The notes under the pieces are model-generated. The model did no database searches. It saw nothing but the letters and a program-made list of their open reading frames with translations, and had not been told where the DNA came from. A stretch of DNA of 64,000 bases from Rhineura floridana (lineage: Eukaryota > Chordata > Lepidosauria > Squamata > Rhineuridae): positions 219,007,943 through 219,071,942 of the forward strand of contig NC_084482.1 of the NCBI RefSeq assembly GCF_030035675.1, read 5' to 3'. Below, in pieces: positions 1 through 11,118 of this stretch; the first letter of the stretch is position 1, and each line of letters opens with the position of its first letter. The position numbers were made by a program, and so were the translations under genes.

Positions 1-63
1 TTTCTGTAACCTGCCCTATGACCTAATGGTGAAGGGGGAGTTGTTATTATTGCTGTTGTTGTT

Positions 64-331
64 TCACTTTAAAGAATCATGGCTCCCCCAAAGAATCCTG
101 GGAAGTGTAGTTTGTGAAGTGTGCCAAGAGTTGTTAGGAGACTCCTATTCTCTTTACACAGCTATAATTGACATAATGGTTTAATAGTCAGTCCCTCTTT
201 CAAGAAAACTCTGGGAACTGTAGCTCTGTGAGGGGAATAGGGGTCTCCTAACAACTCTCACCACCTTTCACAGGCTACCCTTCCCAGGAATCTTTGAGAG
301 AAGTCAAGAAAGTGGAATAATGATGTAATAA
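64..331. mobile_element. Palindromic MITE, family M3 (truncated copy)
   Basis: The stretch is an imperfect inverted repeat: the left arm has AAAGAATCCTGGGAAGTGTAG and the right arm carries its complement near 280-300. The same sequence recurs at 11119-11454 and 37954-38270, so this is a repeat family. It lies in the intron before exon 5 of V2R-A. The outer terminal repeats seen in the other copies are missing here. Confidence 0.7.
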
Positions 332-359
332 ATGTTTGTTGTCAATCTTGCCTAAATTA

Positions 360-445
360 GCACACGGGAGACCAGAGTTCAAAACCCCACTCAGCCACAA
401 TGAAGTTCATTGGGTGACCTTGGGCCATGGACAGTCTCTCTGCCA
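360..445 (+). mobile_element. Sauria-type SINE fragment
   Basis: The piece GGAGACCAGAGTTCAAAACC is followed by a match to GGGTGACCTTGGGCCA, the tRNA-like and central part of the SINE also present at 16405-16607 and 52753-52932. It is truncated at both ends. From here to 884 I see only unannotated intron. Confidence 0.6.
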
Positions 446-884
446 GGTTTCTTCTTCATATGCTCTTGTAAAGTTGTGTGAAGCTTTGTTTATCTTTCAA
501 TAACAATAAGCATTCTTTAGATCATAACGTGTGCTGATTGCACAGAGGTTTTGTAGAAGCTTTTGTATCAAACTCTGGGACCTAATTACTGTCATATTGC
601 TCCTATTCATTATTACTCTTATTCTGGGATTTATATTTTCTTTCTGTATCTTCTGTCTGCTGCTTTGAGCGTAGTTATGTCGAGAGAGGAGGAATAGTCA
701 TACAAGCAGGCAAACACTCCAAAGAGGTTTCCCTGCCATGCCTACTGCATCAAAAGTGCCTCCCTGAAAAAGTGCATGGGGTCAGTGGTACTAGAGATCC
801 TCTCCAGTCTCTATGAATGAACTCCATAGACATTAATGCACCCAAGACTTTCCTCTTGATGCACATTCTTCTATTTTTCATTAG

Positions 885-1011
885 ATGGTGCCTCGCTCCA
901 GGTGTACTGAAAGCTGCCTCCCTGGATACAAGAAGGTGATTCAAGAAGGAGAGCCGGTTTGCTGCTATGCTTGTGCCCCGTGTGTGGAAGGGACCATCTC
1001 CACTCAGGAAG
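885..1011 (+). CDS. V2R-A exon 5 (cysteine-rich linker)
   Basis: This 127 nt exon encodes the nine-cysteine linker that joins the Venus-flytrap domain to the membrane domain in V2R family C receptors. The reading contains CTESCLPGY and [12 protein letters not shown]. The acceptor is a good pyrimidine tract ending TTCATTAG, and the donor is GAAG|GTGGGT. The length and both boundaries match the exon 5 copies of V2R-B, C and D in this window. It ends with one base of a codon completed by exon 6 at 8464. Exons 1-4 lie to the left of the window. The 7.45 kb intron to exon 6 is filled with MITE, L2 and HAL1-like insertions. Confidence 0.93.
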
Positions 1012-1197
1012 GTGGGTGACTCCAAGGAAGAAGGAAATTCCTTTGGACAAAATAAACAGAGCAGGTATTCGGTCAGAGAAACTTTCTAGGAAGATTCTAA
1101 ATAATTTTTGTTGAACATGGGTCATTTCTTGGCTCCATCTTCTTTAATTTCAGGAAGTAGGTTGAAAGAAATGACCTTGAGGAACCAGTGTCTAGAC

Positions 1198-1335
1198 CAG
1201 CCGTTCCCAACCAGTGTGCCTCCAGATGTTGTTGGACCACAACTCCCATCAGCCTCAGCCAGCATTGCCAATGGTCAGGAAAGGTGGGAGTTGTGGTCCA
1301 ACAACATCTGGAGGCACACTGGTTGGGAAAGGCTG
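1198..1335. mobile_element. hAT-like MITE M1, 138 bp hairpin
   Basis: This near-perfect inverted repeat begins CAG and ends CTG. It is flanked by 8 bp direct repeats, GTCTAGAC at 1190-1197 and GTCTAGAT at 1336-1343, which is the duplication length of hAT transposons. An element of the same length with its own 8 bp duplication lies at 10688-10825. Confidence 0.85.
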
Positions 1336-1384
1336 GTCTAGATCACAAAGGGAGGCCTCAGCAAGCACTGCCCAAAAATTTAGT

Positions 1385-1500
1385 AAACATTTATTTTATT
1401 TTATTTATTATCTGATTTATATCCCGCCCTTCCCCCCAGCAGGACCCTGGGACAGCAAAAAAAATGCTAAAAACACTTTAAAACATCGTAAATACTTTCT
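1385..1500 (-). mobile_element. LINE 3' tail fragment, antisense
   Basis: A run of ATTT units is followed by TTTATATCCCGCCCTTCC, the reverse complement of the 3' tail seen in sense at 48060-48232. It is a 5'-truncated L2-type tail on the minus strand. Confidence 0.6.
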
Positions 1501-1504
1501 ACCA

Positions 1505-2328
1505 ACTTCGGTTGGTGGCCCAACTACGCCCCTATCTGGACAGGGAAAACCTTGCTTCAGTTGTCCATGCACTGGTAACCTCAAAATTGGACTATTGCAA
1601 TGCACTCTACGTGGGGCTGCCTTTGAAGACAGTTCGGAAGCTGCAGCTCGTGCAAAATGCAGCGGCCAGATTGTTAACAGGGACTCGGAGATGTGAACAT
1701 ATAACTCCGATTCTGGCTCGCTTGCACTGGCTGCCTATATGCTTCCGGGCTCAATTCAAAGTGCTGGTTTTGACTTATAAAGCCTTGGGACCACAATACC
1801 TGGTGGAACGCCTCTCCCGATATGAACCTACCCGTACTCTGCGTTCAACATTGAAGGGCCTCCTTTGGGGGCCCACCCAGAGAGAAGCCCGGAAGGTGAG
1901 AACAAGAAAACGGGCTTTCTCTGTGGTGGCCCCCGAACTATGGAACTCTCTCCCTGATGAGGTACGCCTGGCGCCAACATTGCTGTCCTTTCGGCGCCAG
2001 GTAAAACCCTTTTTGTTCTCCCAGGCATTTTAACAACATTTTAACAACATTTTTAACATCTATTTTAACACCTACATTTGCACTTACGCTCTTAATATTT
2101 TAGTAATCTTAATTACTTAACATCTAACATCTTGATCCTTTTAACTGATTTAATACGTTTTTAATATTTTTAGGTTTGTGTTGTAGTTGTTTATATGTTT
2201 AATTATGTTCTACTACTTTTGGTATATTGTTTTTAAGTTGTTGATATATGTTTTTACTTGTATATTGGATGTTTTTTTGTTGTGCACCACCCAGAGAGCT
2301 ACGGCTATGGGGCGGTATAGAAATATAA

Positions 2329-2375
<47 letters not shown>
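1505..2375 (+). mobile_element. L2-type LINE, 3' fragment with RT C-terminus
   Basis: An open frame at 1512-2033 reads as the C-terminal part of an L2/CR1-group reverse transcriptase (SKLDYCNALYVGLPL, HWLPICFRAQFKVLVL, APELWNSLPDEVRLAP). A 3' untranslated region follows, with the hallmark CCACCCAGAGAGC...GGGGCGG hairpin and an AAAT microsatellite tail at about 2326-2375. The 5' part is absent, as usual for LINE copies truncated during insertion. The same family occurs antisense at 42435-42925. Confidence 0.85.
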
Positions 2376-2379
2376 AAAC

Positions 2380-2466
2380 AGGCCTTAAAATACATTAAAA
2401 CAAAACAATTTTAAAAGCATTTTTTTAAAAAAAGATTTAAAAACATCTTAAATAAAAAGCATTAAA
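2380..2466 (-). mobile_element. L2-type LINE 3' UTR, antisense (split by HAL1-like element)
   Basis: This is the antisense 3' untranslated part of the L2 element that continues at 4472. The 17 bp ending at 2466 is repeated at 4455-4471, so the two parts were one sequence before the HAL1-like element inserted. Confidence 0.7.
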
Positions 2467-4454
2467 GACTTCCGGGAAGGGTGACTTAGCCTGTGCCTGC
2501 TTTTGAGACGGGCTCCTGCCTCAAAAGAAGCTTATTCAGATATATCAGTCAGTTTTTTCTTTTTTTTTTGACTGATTAAACTTCTCCCGGGTAGGGAGAA
2601 ACGAAGAGATTAACCTCAAAGCCTATTTTTGTTGGGACGACCAGATCTCATTAATTTATGGGACGAGGTCCAGCCGACGAAGGTGGGACGGATTTTTAAC
2701 AGCAAGCTCTATCTGATAAAGCGAACGTTCACCTTATCTTCTAAGAGAGAACGCACTAACAGGCAAGCACCCTTCTTTCTATATTTTTCTTTTACTTGAC
2801 TTAAATTGTTGCTGTTTAAAAGAGATTTGCCAGATTGATCAGTTTTTGACATCTCACTGGGGAGCCATAACTTCTCTCTGCTACGCACTAATTAATAGCT
2901 TATCTCTGTTTTTGTTGCAAAAAGCTGTCCTGGATTTGCATTCTAAAGATATACACAGAAGAGGGATTTCTATTCCAGATTTTTATTTTGAAAAATATTA
3001 TACTGTTTTGAGACTACTCTCTTTTTGGTCTATTTTATTTTGACGAATCTGTTTCTTGACGATTGCCATTAATTGTTTCGATCCTGGGAACTGCATTTTG
3101 TTTACTTAACTATTGGAGAGATAAGGCTGTCTGCTCTGTTTATACTGTGATGTCACCAAGTTTGGAGTATTAACCCAATTGTTGCTGAAATAAGAAGTGG
3201 TTTTCCTATATTTTTCTTTTAAAATGGCAATTAAGAAAGTGGCTGAAAATCTGGAAATAACTATGTTTCAGAAAATAATGGATGAGATTGAGATAATGAA
3301 AATTGAATTGAGTAAAATGAAGCAGGAGATTAAAGATATAAGGGTCCCTGTGAGAGAGGTGACCCTGGAAGGGGTCCCTGTGAGAGAGGAGACCCCGGAG
3401 ATTGGAACAGGGGTCCCTGTGAGAGAGGTGACCCTGGAGACTGGAATAGGGGTCCCTGTGAGAGAGGAGATCCCGGAGATTGGAACCAACGTGGAACAGG
3501 AACAAGATTTGGAGTCTATGGACTTTAGAAATAAAATCTATTGTTTGGAACTCAATGTTATCTCTGAAGAAATGAATGAAGATTCTAGAGATAAAGTTAT
3601 CAATGGCATGGATAATCTTCTGGACTGGAATGATGTGATGGAGCCCAATATAGAGAAAATCTATGGAATTAACTGCAGCCATGTGACAATGGAAAAACTT
3701 TTAAGAGATGACCCAGTGTATTTTGAAAAAAAGAACAGAGATATGATTTTACAGCAGTATTTCAGCAACCTATTCAGAATGGATGGCAAGAAAATATGTG
3801 GGATAGAGGTAATCCCCATCAGACTCTTACTATATGACTATGGCTTTGACAGCAAGATTATTATGGAATACTGATAATGGAAGATTGGATATTGAAATTA
3901 CTGGACTTAACAAGACTACTGAAGATGGAAGATGGAAAATGGAACTAATAGAGATAATAGAATAATGGCTACTGAAATTATTGAACCTAACAGATTCTGA
4001 TGTGATGGATTAATTGAAATGTTTATTTTGACTATGGTTATGACAATAAGATTATCATAATTAGTAATGAGATGGATTAATCGATATGCTTATCTGGAAA
4101 AAAAAAATGATAGATATATTTCTTAAAGAATTGAAACCTCTCTTTGACTTTTTGTGGAAAGAATAAAGTAATGTTTATGAGATTTGATGATTAAGTAAGA
4201 TAACTACTGGAGGAAAGTGATTTTATAATATGACTTAAGAGACAGGATTGTTATATATTATAGACTTATAACTGATTTGATCTTTGACAAATGGGAAGTC
4301 AATATTTTACTCTTTATTTTTTATTTTTGTTTTTTTTTTTTCTTTTTTTCTTTTTGTTTAACTATTTTTGATTTTGTTTTTTGTCTTTGAATGTTTTATG
4401 ATTTTGTCTTGTATGTTTTATGAAAATCTGAATAAAAATTATTGAAAAAAAAAA
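2467..4454 (+). mobile_element. HAL1-like (ORF1-only, L1-type) retrotransposon, copy 1
   Basis: This complete 1,988 bp element begins GACTTCCGGGAAGG and ends AATAAAAATTATTG plus poly(A). It is bracketed by a perfect 17 bp target-site duplication, AAATAAAAAGCATTAAA, at 2450-2466 and 4455-4471. It holds a roughly 750 bp 5' UTR, one open frame (3224-3874) and a 3' UTR with an oligopyrimidine stretch near 4310-4370. No reverse transcriptase or endonuclease is encoded. Coding only an L1 ORF1-like protein with a poly(A) tail matches the architecture called HAL1 (half-L1) in mammals, presumably mobilised by an autonomous L1. It sits inside an antisense L2. A second copy lies at 54970-56979 in the opposite orientation and is almost identical, implying recent activity. 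Confidence 0.82.
3224..3874 (+). CDS. L1 ORF1p-like protein of HAL1-like element, copy 1
   Basis: The frame encodes 216 residues from the ATG at 3224, the first Met in frame. Residues about 5-40 (MFQKIMDEIEIMKIELSKMK) form a likely coiled coil. Residues about 44-90 hold four VPVRE repeats with alternating VTLE and E-(T/I)PEIG linkers. The rest resembles the RRM and start of the C-terminal domain of L1 ORF1 proteins: a KIYCLEL strand, an IEKIYGINC strand, then DPVYFEKKNRDMILQ and a GKKI...EVIPIRLLL segment. In L1 such proteins form trimeric RNA-binding chaperones. The protein is shorter than a typical L1 ORF1p and lacks most of the C-terminal domain. Function in trans is inference; assignment rests on motif resemblance only. 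Confidence 0.7.
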   Translation: MAIKKVAENLEITMFQKIMDEIEIMKIELSKMKQEIKDIRVPVREVTLEGVPVREETPEIGTGVPVREVTLETGIGVPVREEIPEIGTNVEQEQDLESMDFRNKIYCLELNVISEEMNEDSRDKVINGMDNLLDWNDVMEPNIEKIYGINCSHVTMEKLLRDDPVYFEKKNRDMILQQYFSNLFRMDGKKICGIEVIPIRLLLYDYGFDSKIIMEY

Positions 4455-7190
4455 AAAATAAAAAGCATTAAAAACATTGTTTAGGGGAAAAGGGTTTAAA
4501 AAAACATATTAAAAAGCAATTCCAACACAGACACAGACTGGGATAGGTCTCAACTTAAAAGGCTTGTTAAAAGAGGAAAGTCTTCAATAGGTGCCGAAAA
4601 TATAGCAGAGATGGTGCCTGCCTAATATCCAAGGGGAGGGAATTCCACAGGGTAGGTGTTGCCACACTAAAGGACTGTTTCCTATGTTGTGCAGAACAGA
4701 CCTCCTGATAAGATGGTATCTTGATTGGGTATATAAGGGATAAGATGATCTTTCAGGTATCCTGGTCCCAAGCTATATAGGGCTTTGTATACCAGAACTA
4801 GAACCTTGAACTTGGCCCGGTAGCAAATGGGCAGCCAGTGCAATTCTTTCAGCAGTGGGGTGACATGTTGGTGATACCCTGCCCCAGTGAGCAGTCTCAC
4901 CACCACATTTTGCACCAGCTGCAGCTTCCGGACCAACCCCAAGGGCAGACCCACATAGAGCACATTACAGTAATCCAGTCTGCAGGTTACCAGTGTGTGG
5001 TCAGGCTATCCCGGTCCAGAAACGGCTGCAGCTGTCTTATCAGCCGAACAAGGTAAAAGGCACCTCACCCCAAAGCTCCTGATGACCACTCCCAAGGGCT
5101 TTATATAGATGTTAGCATGGGAGACAAGATGGTACCCTGCGGCACCCCACAGCAGAACTGCCAGGGGGCCAAAAGACAGTCACCCAATGCTATTCTCTGA
5201 GAGTCACCTTGTAGATAGGATCGGAACCACTGTAAAACAGTGCCTCCAATACCCATCTCACCAAGTCAGCCCAGAAGAATACCATGGTTAATTGTATCAA
5301 AAGCCGCTGAGAGATCAAGTAAGAATAACAGGGTCGCGTTCCCCCTGTCCTTCTCCTGATAAAGGTCATCCATCAGGGCAACCAAGGACGATTCAGTCCC
5401 ATAACCAGGCCTGCAACCAGACTGGGATGGGTCAAGCTAATCTGTTTCATCCAAGAGTACTTGCAATTGCTGCACCACAACCCTTTCAATCACCTTCCCT
5501 AAAAAGGGGGTATTTGCAACCGGTTGGTAGTTGTCACAAACCAATGGGTCCAGGGTAGGCTTTTTCAGGAGTGGTCGGATCACCGCCTCTTTCAAGGCAG
5601 CTGGAACCACTCCCTCCCACAATGATGTGTTGACCACACCCTGAATCCACTCTGTCAGACCCCCTCAGCAAGCTTTAATAAGCCAAGAAGGGCAAGGGTC
5701 CAGAGGACACGTTGCTGGCCACATCATCACAAGATGTTTCACTGGACACCTCATTGGGGACTACAGTAGATGTTGATGGGGCATCAAGACTGCTATGGAG
5801 GTGAGCAACTTTACCTTCAAAGTGCCTTGCAAACAATTCACAGTGGATCTCCGAAGGGTCTAAAACTCCGTTTCCTGGAGCTGATGTCAACAGACTCCTG
5901 ACAATACAGAAAAGCTCCACTGGATGGTTACTAGAGGATGTGATGGAGGCAGAGAAGTGGGCCTTCTTTGCTGCCCTCACTACCACACAGTAGGCACGGT
6001 TATCATGTTTTACTCATGCCAGATCAACCTCATAGCATATCTTTCACCAGTTGGCTCTAGCCTTCATCCAGCCTGTTTCATTGCCCTTAGCTTACTGGTG
6101 TACCAAGGGGCAAGCCAGGCTCCACAATGCCAGAGAGGGCACTCAGGGGCAACCATGTCAAGAGCCTGACTCGCCTCGCTGTTCCACAGCGTGACAAGGG
6201 TTTCAACAGGGTCACCTGCTCTATCTACTGGGAAATCTGCCAGGGCATTCAGGAACCCTGTGGATTCCATTAAGCTCCAGGGGCGGACCATCTTAATCTG
6301 TCCACCACCCCTGCAGGGAAGGATCAGAGCCATAAGCCTAAACTTCCCCAGGAAGTGATCTGACCATGACAATGGGGTGACATCCACCCCAGCTATCTCC
6401 AGACCACCCCTTCCTCCATCTGGAGCAAAAATCAAGTTGAGGGCATGACCTGCCCTATGTGTTGGGCCAGTAACAAGTTGAGACAGCCCCGTGGTCATCA
6501 TGGAGGCCATGAAGTCCCGAGCCGGAACACTAGAGGCAGCCTCAGCATGGACATTGAAATCACCCAGTACTATCGTTCTGGGCTCCTCCAACACCACAGC
6601 CGAGATGACCTCCACCAGCTCGGTCAGAGAAGCTGCCGGGCAGCAGGGTGGATGGTACACCAGCAGCAACCCTAGTTTACTGTCTCCTTGGCCCGACATC
6701 AGGTGCAGGCCCTCACAGCCAGCTTCAAGACAGAATGGTTTCCTGGTGACAGAGATGAATGTTCTGTAGACCACAGCAACTCCTCCCCCCCATCTCTGCA
6801 GCCTGTGCTGGTGTTGCACCATGTATCCAGATGGGTAACGCTGGGTCACATCAACTCCTCCAAACTCACCCACCCAACTTTTGGTAATGCATACCAAATT
6901 GGCACCTTCATCCCCAATCAAATCATGGATGAGAGTGGTCTTATTGTGTACCGATCTGGCATTGAACAACAACACACGCAGGCCAATGGGCATAGCAGAT
7001 GAGCAACGAGGAACCCATCCATGAGAGGAGTGCAAGCAAGGAACAAGGCGCAGATAGCCACATCCCCATGGCTATATTTCCCTCTACCCATGATCACTGA
7101 AATTGGGGTGGCATCGCCCATATTCCTCCGTACTAAGACTCCTCCTAAACACCTGATATGGACCCAACATGAGCCCACCAACAAAGCCTG
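4455..7190 (-). mobile_element. L2-type LINE, antisense, endonuclease and RT remnants
   Basis: Read on the minus strand this is a decayed L2-type ORF2. The best-preserved part is a frame at 6064-7035 with apurinic-endonuclease-type features (FNARSVHNKTTLIHDL, then VVLEEPRTIVLGDFNVHAE and SWSDHFL). RT remnants follow at 5675-5986, 5437-5637 (VIERVVVQQLQVLLDE) and 4682-4963 (YVGLPLGLVRKLQLVQN). Several frame breaks separate them, so it is inactive. The HAL1-like element 2467-4454 is inserted in its 3' UTR. Confidence 0.85.
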
Positions 7191-7838
7191 CCAGAGCCAA
7201 TTATCCCAGAAGGCCTCTGCGAGAATTGGGAACAGTCATTCCCATTCAAACTTTTTCACACAGGGCCCATCTACTCCCCCTCCTGTCTCACACCCAGGGA
7301 GGGCCAGCCTTCTGCCAGTTACAGACTCTCACTCTGTGAAGGCATCTGGTGACTTTCTCCTACTGTTCAGTTCACTGCACAGGGTCTCACCCTGCACACA
7401 ACTACACATGCACCACATGCCCTTCCCACCACCAATCTCCTGTAGATTGGTTTAACAGAAAACAAAATTTAAAAAAATGTAACAGAAGGGGGTAGTGCCC
7501 TCACCCTAGGGACTCGCTAAGAGGATCCCCAAGGGGCAATTCCCTTTGGTGTTGCTCCTTCGGTGGTGACCTCACTGCCAGCAGCCCACCACCCAAGGGC
7601 AGCTGGTCTTTTATGCCTCCTGACCCAGCCAGCAGCTGATGCAAGAGGCTGCAAGATTAACAGCAGCCTCTCTCTGGAGCAAGGGTCAGACAGGGAGTCC
7701 CAGTCCTTGCAGCACTTATCAGGGACTTCAGCTGTTTTGAGAGACAGCAACCCAAAGGAGCAATCAGCAAGCACTCAGATGGTCACTCCCAGGGCAGGTC
7801 TTCTTCAGTCCCCTAGTGCTGCAGCCGTTCCCCTGTCA
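7191..7838 (-). mobile_element. Probable 5' region of the same antisense L2
   Basis: This GC-richer stretch directly continues the L2 endonuclease frame on the minus strand and has no other recognisable content. I read it as the L2 5' untranslated or ORF1-proximal region, without direct motif support. The abrupt change to AT-rich intron at about 7838 suggests the 5' boundary. Confidence 0.4.
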
Positions 7839-8463
7839 CATAATAGACAAATGTTGAAAAATTGAGAATGGAAAAGCAGTGAAATCATGAAACAAAATAG
7901 ACAACTTTATGAAAATGATTACAATCTAATAGACTAAATTTTGCATTAGGGCTACTATGAGCATTGCATGGAAGAAATATAAAACCAGTAAAAAGAAATC
8001 GCTTAAGAAAAAAATGAAATATGAAAAAGCAGTTATCTTTCTAACAACTGTAACATGGCAACTTGTGGCAGACTATTCTTTAGTTTCCAGACACTGGAGT
8101 GGATTGGGAATCCATTAACTGTCAAAGGTCAAGGTAAAGAGGTGTTTCTTTAGCACAGGGCAAAAGATCTAAAATGCTCTGTGGAGACATCACTCCCTCT
8201 TACATCTAGCTATATCACAAAGTGGTTTTGGGGTGATGAAAAGTGAGAAAAACCTTGTGCACCACTTCTGTCTCCTTGGAGGAAAGGCAGGATCAAAGCA
8301 TAACCATTAAATAATAATAAACACAGAAAATTTTATCTCTCACTCCCTGTTACAAGTTCATGTTTCCTGATCTCCTCTACATCAATATCTTTTTTGCATG
8401 TGTAATAAATTATTATGGATATAAGTGATTCTTAAGCCACTTTTCTGTTTTTCTTCTCCTCAG
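7839..8463 (+). other. V2R-A intron 5, distal part
   Basis: This AT-rich intron holds no recognised repeat. It ends with a strong pyrimidine tract (CTGTTTTTCTTCTCCTCAG) at the exon 6 acceptor, the reference for a normal exon 6 acceptor in this cluster. Confidence 0.6.
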
Positions 8464-9365
8464 ATGCAGGGCATTGTAGCAAATGTCCAGAAGATCAACA
8501 TCCAAACAAGAATCGAGATCAGTGTGTCCCCAAGATTATTACCTTCCTGTCCTATGAAGAATCTCTGGGGATCCTCCTGGCTTCCTTTGCCCTATTCTTG
8601 TCCTTAACTACAGGCTTTGTTTTAGGAATCTTCATTAAATTCCTAGAAACTCCAATAGTCAAAGCCAACAACAGGGACCTCTCCTACATTCTCCTCGTCT
8701 CCCTCCTGCTTTCCTTTTTGTCCTCCTTCCTCTTCATCGGCCAGCCAAGGAAAGCAACCTGCCTTCTCCGACAAACAGTTTTCAGCATCATCTTCTCCAT
8801 TGCTGTCTCTTCTGTGTTGGCAAAAACCATCACTGTGGTGCTCGCCTTCCTGGCCACAAAGCCAGGGAACAGGGTGAGGAGATGGCTAGGGAAGAGTCTG
8901 GCTAACTCCATTGTCATTTCCTGTTCCAGTGTCCAAGTTGTCATCTGCATCATCTGGCTGGGGATCTCTCCCCCATTTCCAGACTCTGACATGCACTCCC
9001 AATCTGGAGAAATCATCATGCAATGCAACCAAGGGTCTACTGCCATGTTTTATGGTGCTCTTGGCTACATGGGCTTCCTGGCTGCCATCTGCTTCATGGT
9101 AGCTTTCCTCGCCAGGAAGCTTCCTGGGGCCTTCAATGAAGCCAAGCTGATCACCTTCAGCATGCTGGTCTTCTGCAGTGTTTGGGTCTCCTTTGTGCCC
9201 ACTTACCTGAGCACGAAGGGGAAATACATGGTGGCTGTGCAAGTCTTCTCCACCTTGGCCTCCAGTGCTGGGCTTCTGGGCTGCATCTTTATTCCCAAGT
9301 GCTACATTATTGTCCGCAGGCCTGATCTGAATACAAAGGAGTATCTAACAACAAAAACTTTTTGA
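8464..9365 (+). CDS. V2R-A exon 6 (seven-transmembrane domain)
   Basis: This is the terminal coding exon of a type-2 vomeronasal receptor, a family C GPCR expected in vomeronasal sensory neurons. It opens with the end of the cysteine-rich linker ([18 protein letters not shown]). Seven hydrophobic helices follow, with V2R landmarks: [15 protein letters not shown] in loop 1/TM2, [16 protein letters not shown] in loop 2, [16 protein letters not shown] at TM6, and [14 protein letters not shown] and PKCYIIV at TM7. The frame is open from the acceptor to TGA at 9363-9365 and has the expected length. The phase matches exon 5 at 885-1011 (G|AT). Exons 1-4 are outside the window, so intactness of the whole gene cannot be judged. 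Confidence 0.95.
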
Positions 9366-9501
9366 ATCATCTGATTGTATTCTTTCAATTTTGATAATTG
9401 AAATCCACCATAGCAGTAATGAAACCTAAATATCTATCATGTAAATGTAGCTTCTGAAAATGTAAATATCTTTTCCTTTCATATTTATCACATACAATGA
9501 A

Positions 9502-9507
9502 AATAAA
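9502..9507 (+). promoter_or_regulatory. Candidate poly(A) signal of V2R-A
   Basis: AATAAA lies 137 nt after the stop codon of V2R-A, a spacing similar to the signals proposed for V2R-B and V2R-D. No transcript evidence is available. Confidence 0.5.
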
Positions 9508-9639
9508 TGCATAATATCTCTGCAACGGCCACAGACCCTTGGGTTTCATATATATTGCTTTATCAATCCCTGATCACACAGGATACCTAATCCAGCAAAC
9601 AGTTCATTACCCTGTACTCATCTGTACTGGTCACTTACA

Positions 9640-10190
9640 GCTCTTTCTAGACTGCAATTGTCTGATCACAATTGTCCATGCACTTGAAAAATCCAGGTTG
9701 AACTACAGCAATTCATTCTACGTAGGGATTATAGTTCATCTTGGAGGCCCCAAAAAGGACCCTCACCATGGTCCCAGGTGCCATGGTCCCAGGTTAGCAG
9801 TCTCTGCTATACATGTATACTTAGCAGAAACTGACAAAAAGATTTTGACAAAGTATCTCGCCAAAGTCTCCTGAGTATCTCACCAAAGACTCCTGCTTAG
9901 ACCTTCCTCTTTCAACAAGCCTTTTAAGTAGAGACCTTATCCCAGTCTACATCTGTGTTGGAATTGCTTTTTAAGATTTTTTAAAAAGATATTTTTATAG
10001 ATGTTTTGTTTTGATATGTTTTTAAATATGTTTTCTTTCAATATATTTAAATGTCTGTTTTTGTGATATTTTATAATGTTTTTAGTCACAGGGGTTTTTT
10101 TGCTGCCCTGGGCTCCCAGTGGGAGGAATGGTGGGATGTTGTTGTTGTTAAGGAGGAGGAGGAGGAGGAGGAGGGATGGGATTCATTGGC
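9640..10190 (+). mobile_element. L2-type LINE, 3' remnant
   Basis: A short RT stretch (IVHALEKSRLNYSN...FYVG) is followed, after a gap, by an L2 3' UTR. That UTR matches 27421-27545 (CAAGCCTTTTAAGTAGAGACC) and ends with TGCTGCCCTGGGCTCCCAGTGGGAGGAA and a GGA-rich tail. It is old and internally deleted. Confidence 0.65.
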
Positions 10191-10687
10191 CAGTACCACA
10201 TCAAATGCAGTTTGTTTAGCTAGTAAGCAGTACTATCCACTGCTTTTATCTGTCTGAGTTTTTTCCTCTTCCCCAAAATACTGATATTAATATAAATATT
10301 TTCGTCCCAACTATCAATTTTAATAAAAGAAAATATCAACATTTGTGAAAGAAAATATCCTGGGCCACAGTGCATGGTTGGGTGTACACCCTAGGCTTGC
10401 TTAACAAGGAGAGGGGTAATTCCTCTTCATCCTTACTTGGGGAGCCACAGCCTATGGCTGCTAACATGCCCAGGGGTTGAGTGGGTGTTCCCCCACAGTT
10501 AGAGTTAAGTTCACCTTCCCAGACAGTTGGATTTTGGCTTAAGAAGCTCCAGTTATGCACCACTAGGCTCACATATTTAGGTCATGATATCTCCCCTGGC
10601 CAGAGACAATTGGCTCTGAAGAGAATTCAAGCCCTTCTTAAAATCCCTAAACCCACCACCAAGGGACAGATGAGAGGCCTCCTAAGT

Positions 10688-10825
10688 CAGTGTTTCCCAA
10701 CTAGTGGGCCACCAGATGTTGTTGGACCACAATTCCCACCTTTCCTGACCATTGGCAATGCTGGCTGAGGCTGATGGGAGTTGTGGTCCAACAACACCTG
10801 GTGGCCCACTAGTTAGGAAAGGCTG
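10688..10825. mobile_element. hAT-like MITE M1, second copy, inside ERV
   Basis: This 138 bp hairpin belongs to the same family as 1198-1335. It is flanked by TCCTAAGT (10680-10687) and TCCTAGGT (10826-10833), an 8 bp target duplication with one mismatch. It interrupts the retroviral pol fossil and is therefore younger than it. Confidence 0.85.
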
Positions 10826-11118
10826 TCCTAGGTGCTGCTGTCTACTGCTGGCAATCGATTCTGGGCTATTCTGCCTTGGTCAAGCCCCTTCAAGACCTCA
10901 CCAAGGACACTGTTTCTGAACCCTTTCAGTGGCCCCTAAAAGCTGAAGAAGCCCTGACTAACCTCAAGAAAGCTCTGTCATCTGCCCCAGCACTAAGATA
11001 CTAGACTATTCTAAACCATTTACCAGTTTTGCCATGAGAGTGACTGTTTCGTTCTGGGTGTCCTCACCCAGGGCCATGGAAGAAAACAATGCCTGATCAC
11101 CTATTATAACACACCCTT

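Noticed and set aside
1-884. Search for V2R-A exon 4 at the left edge
   Set aside because: No match to the LHPFLR...DITEWP pattern is present before 885, so exon 4 must be outside the window.
8684-9242. Minus-strand frames opposite V2R-A exon 6 (also opposite the B, C and D exon 6 copies)
   Set aside because: They are antisense shadows of a well-conserved receptor exon, repeated at every exon 6, and carry no family signal of their own.
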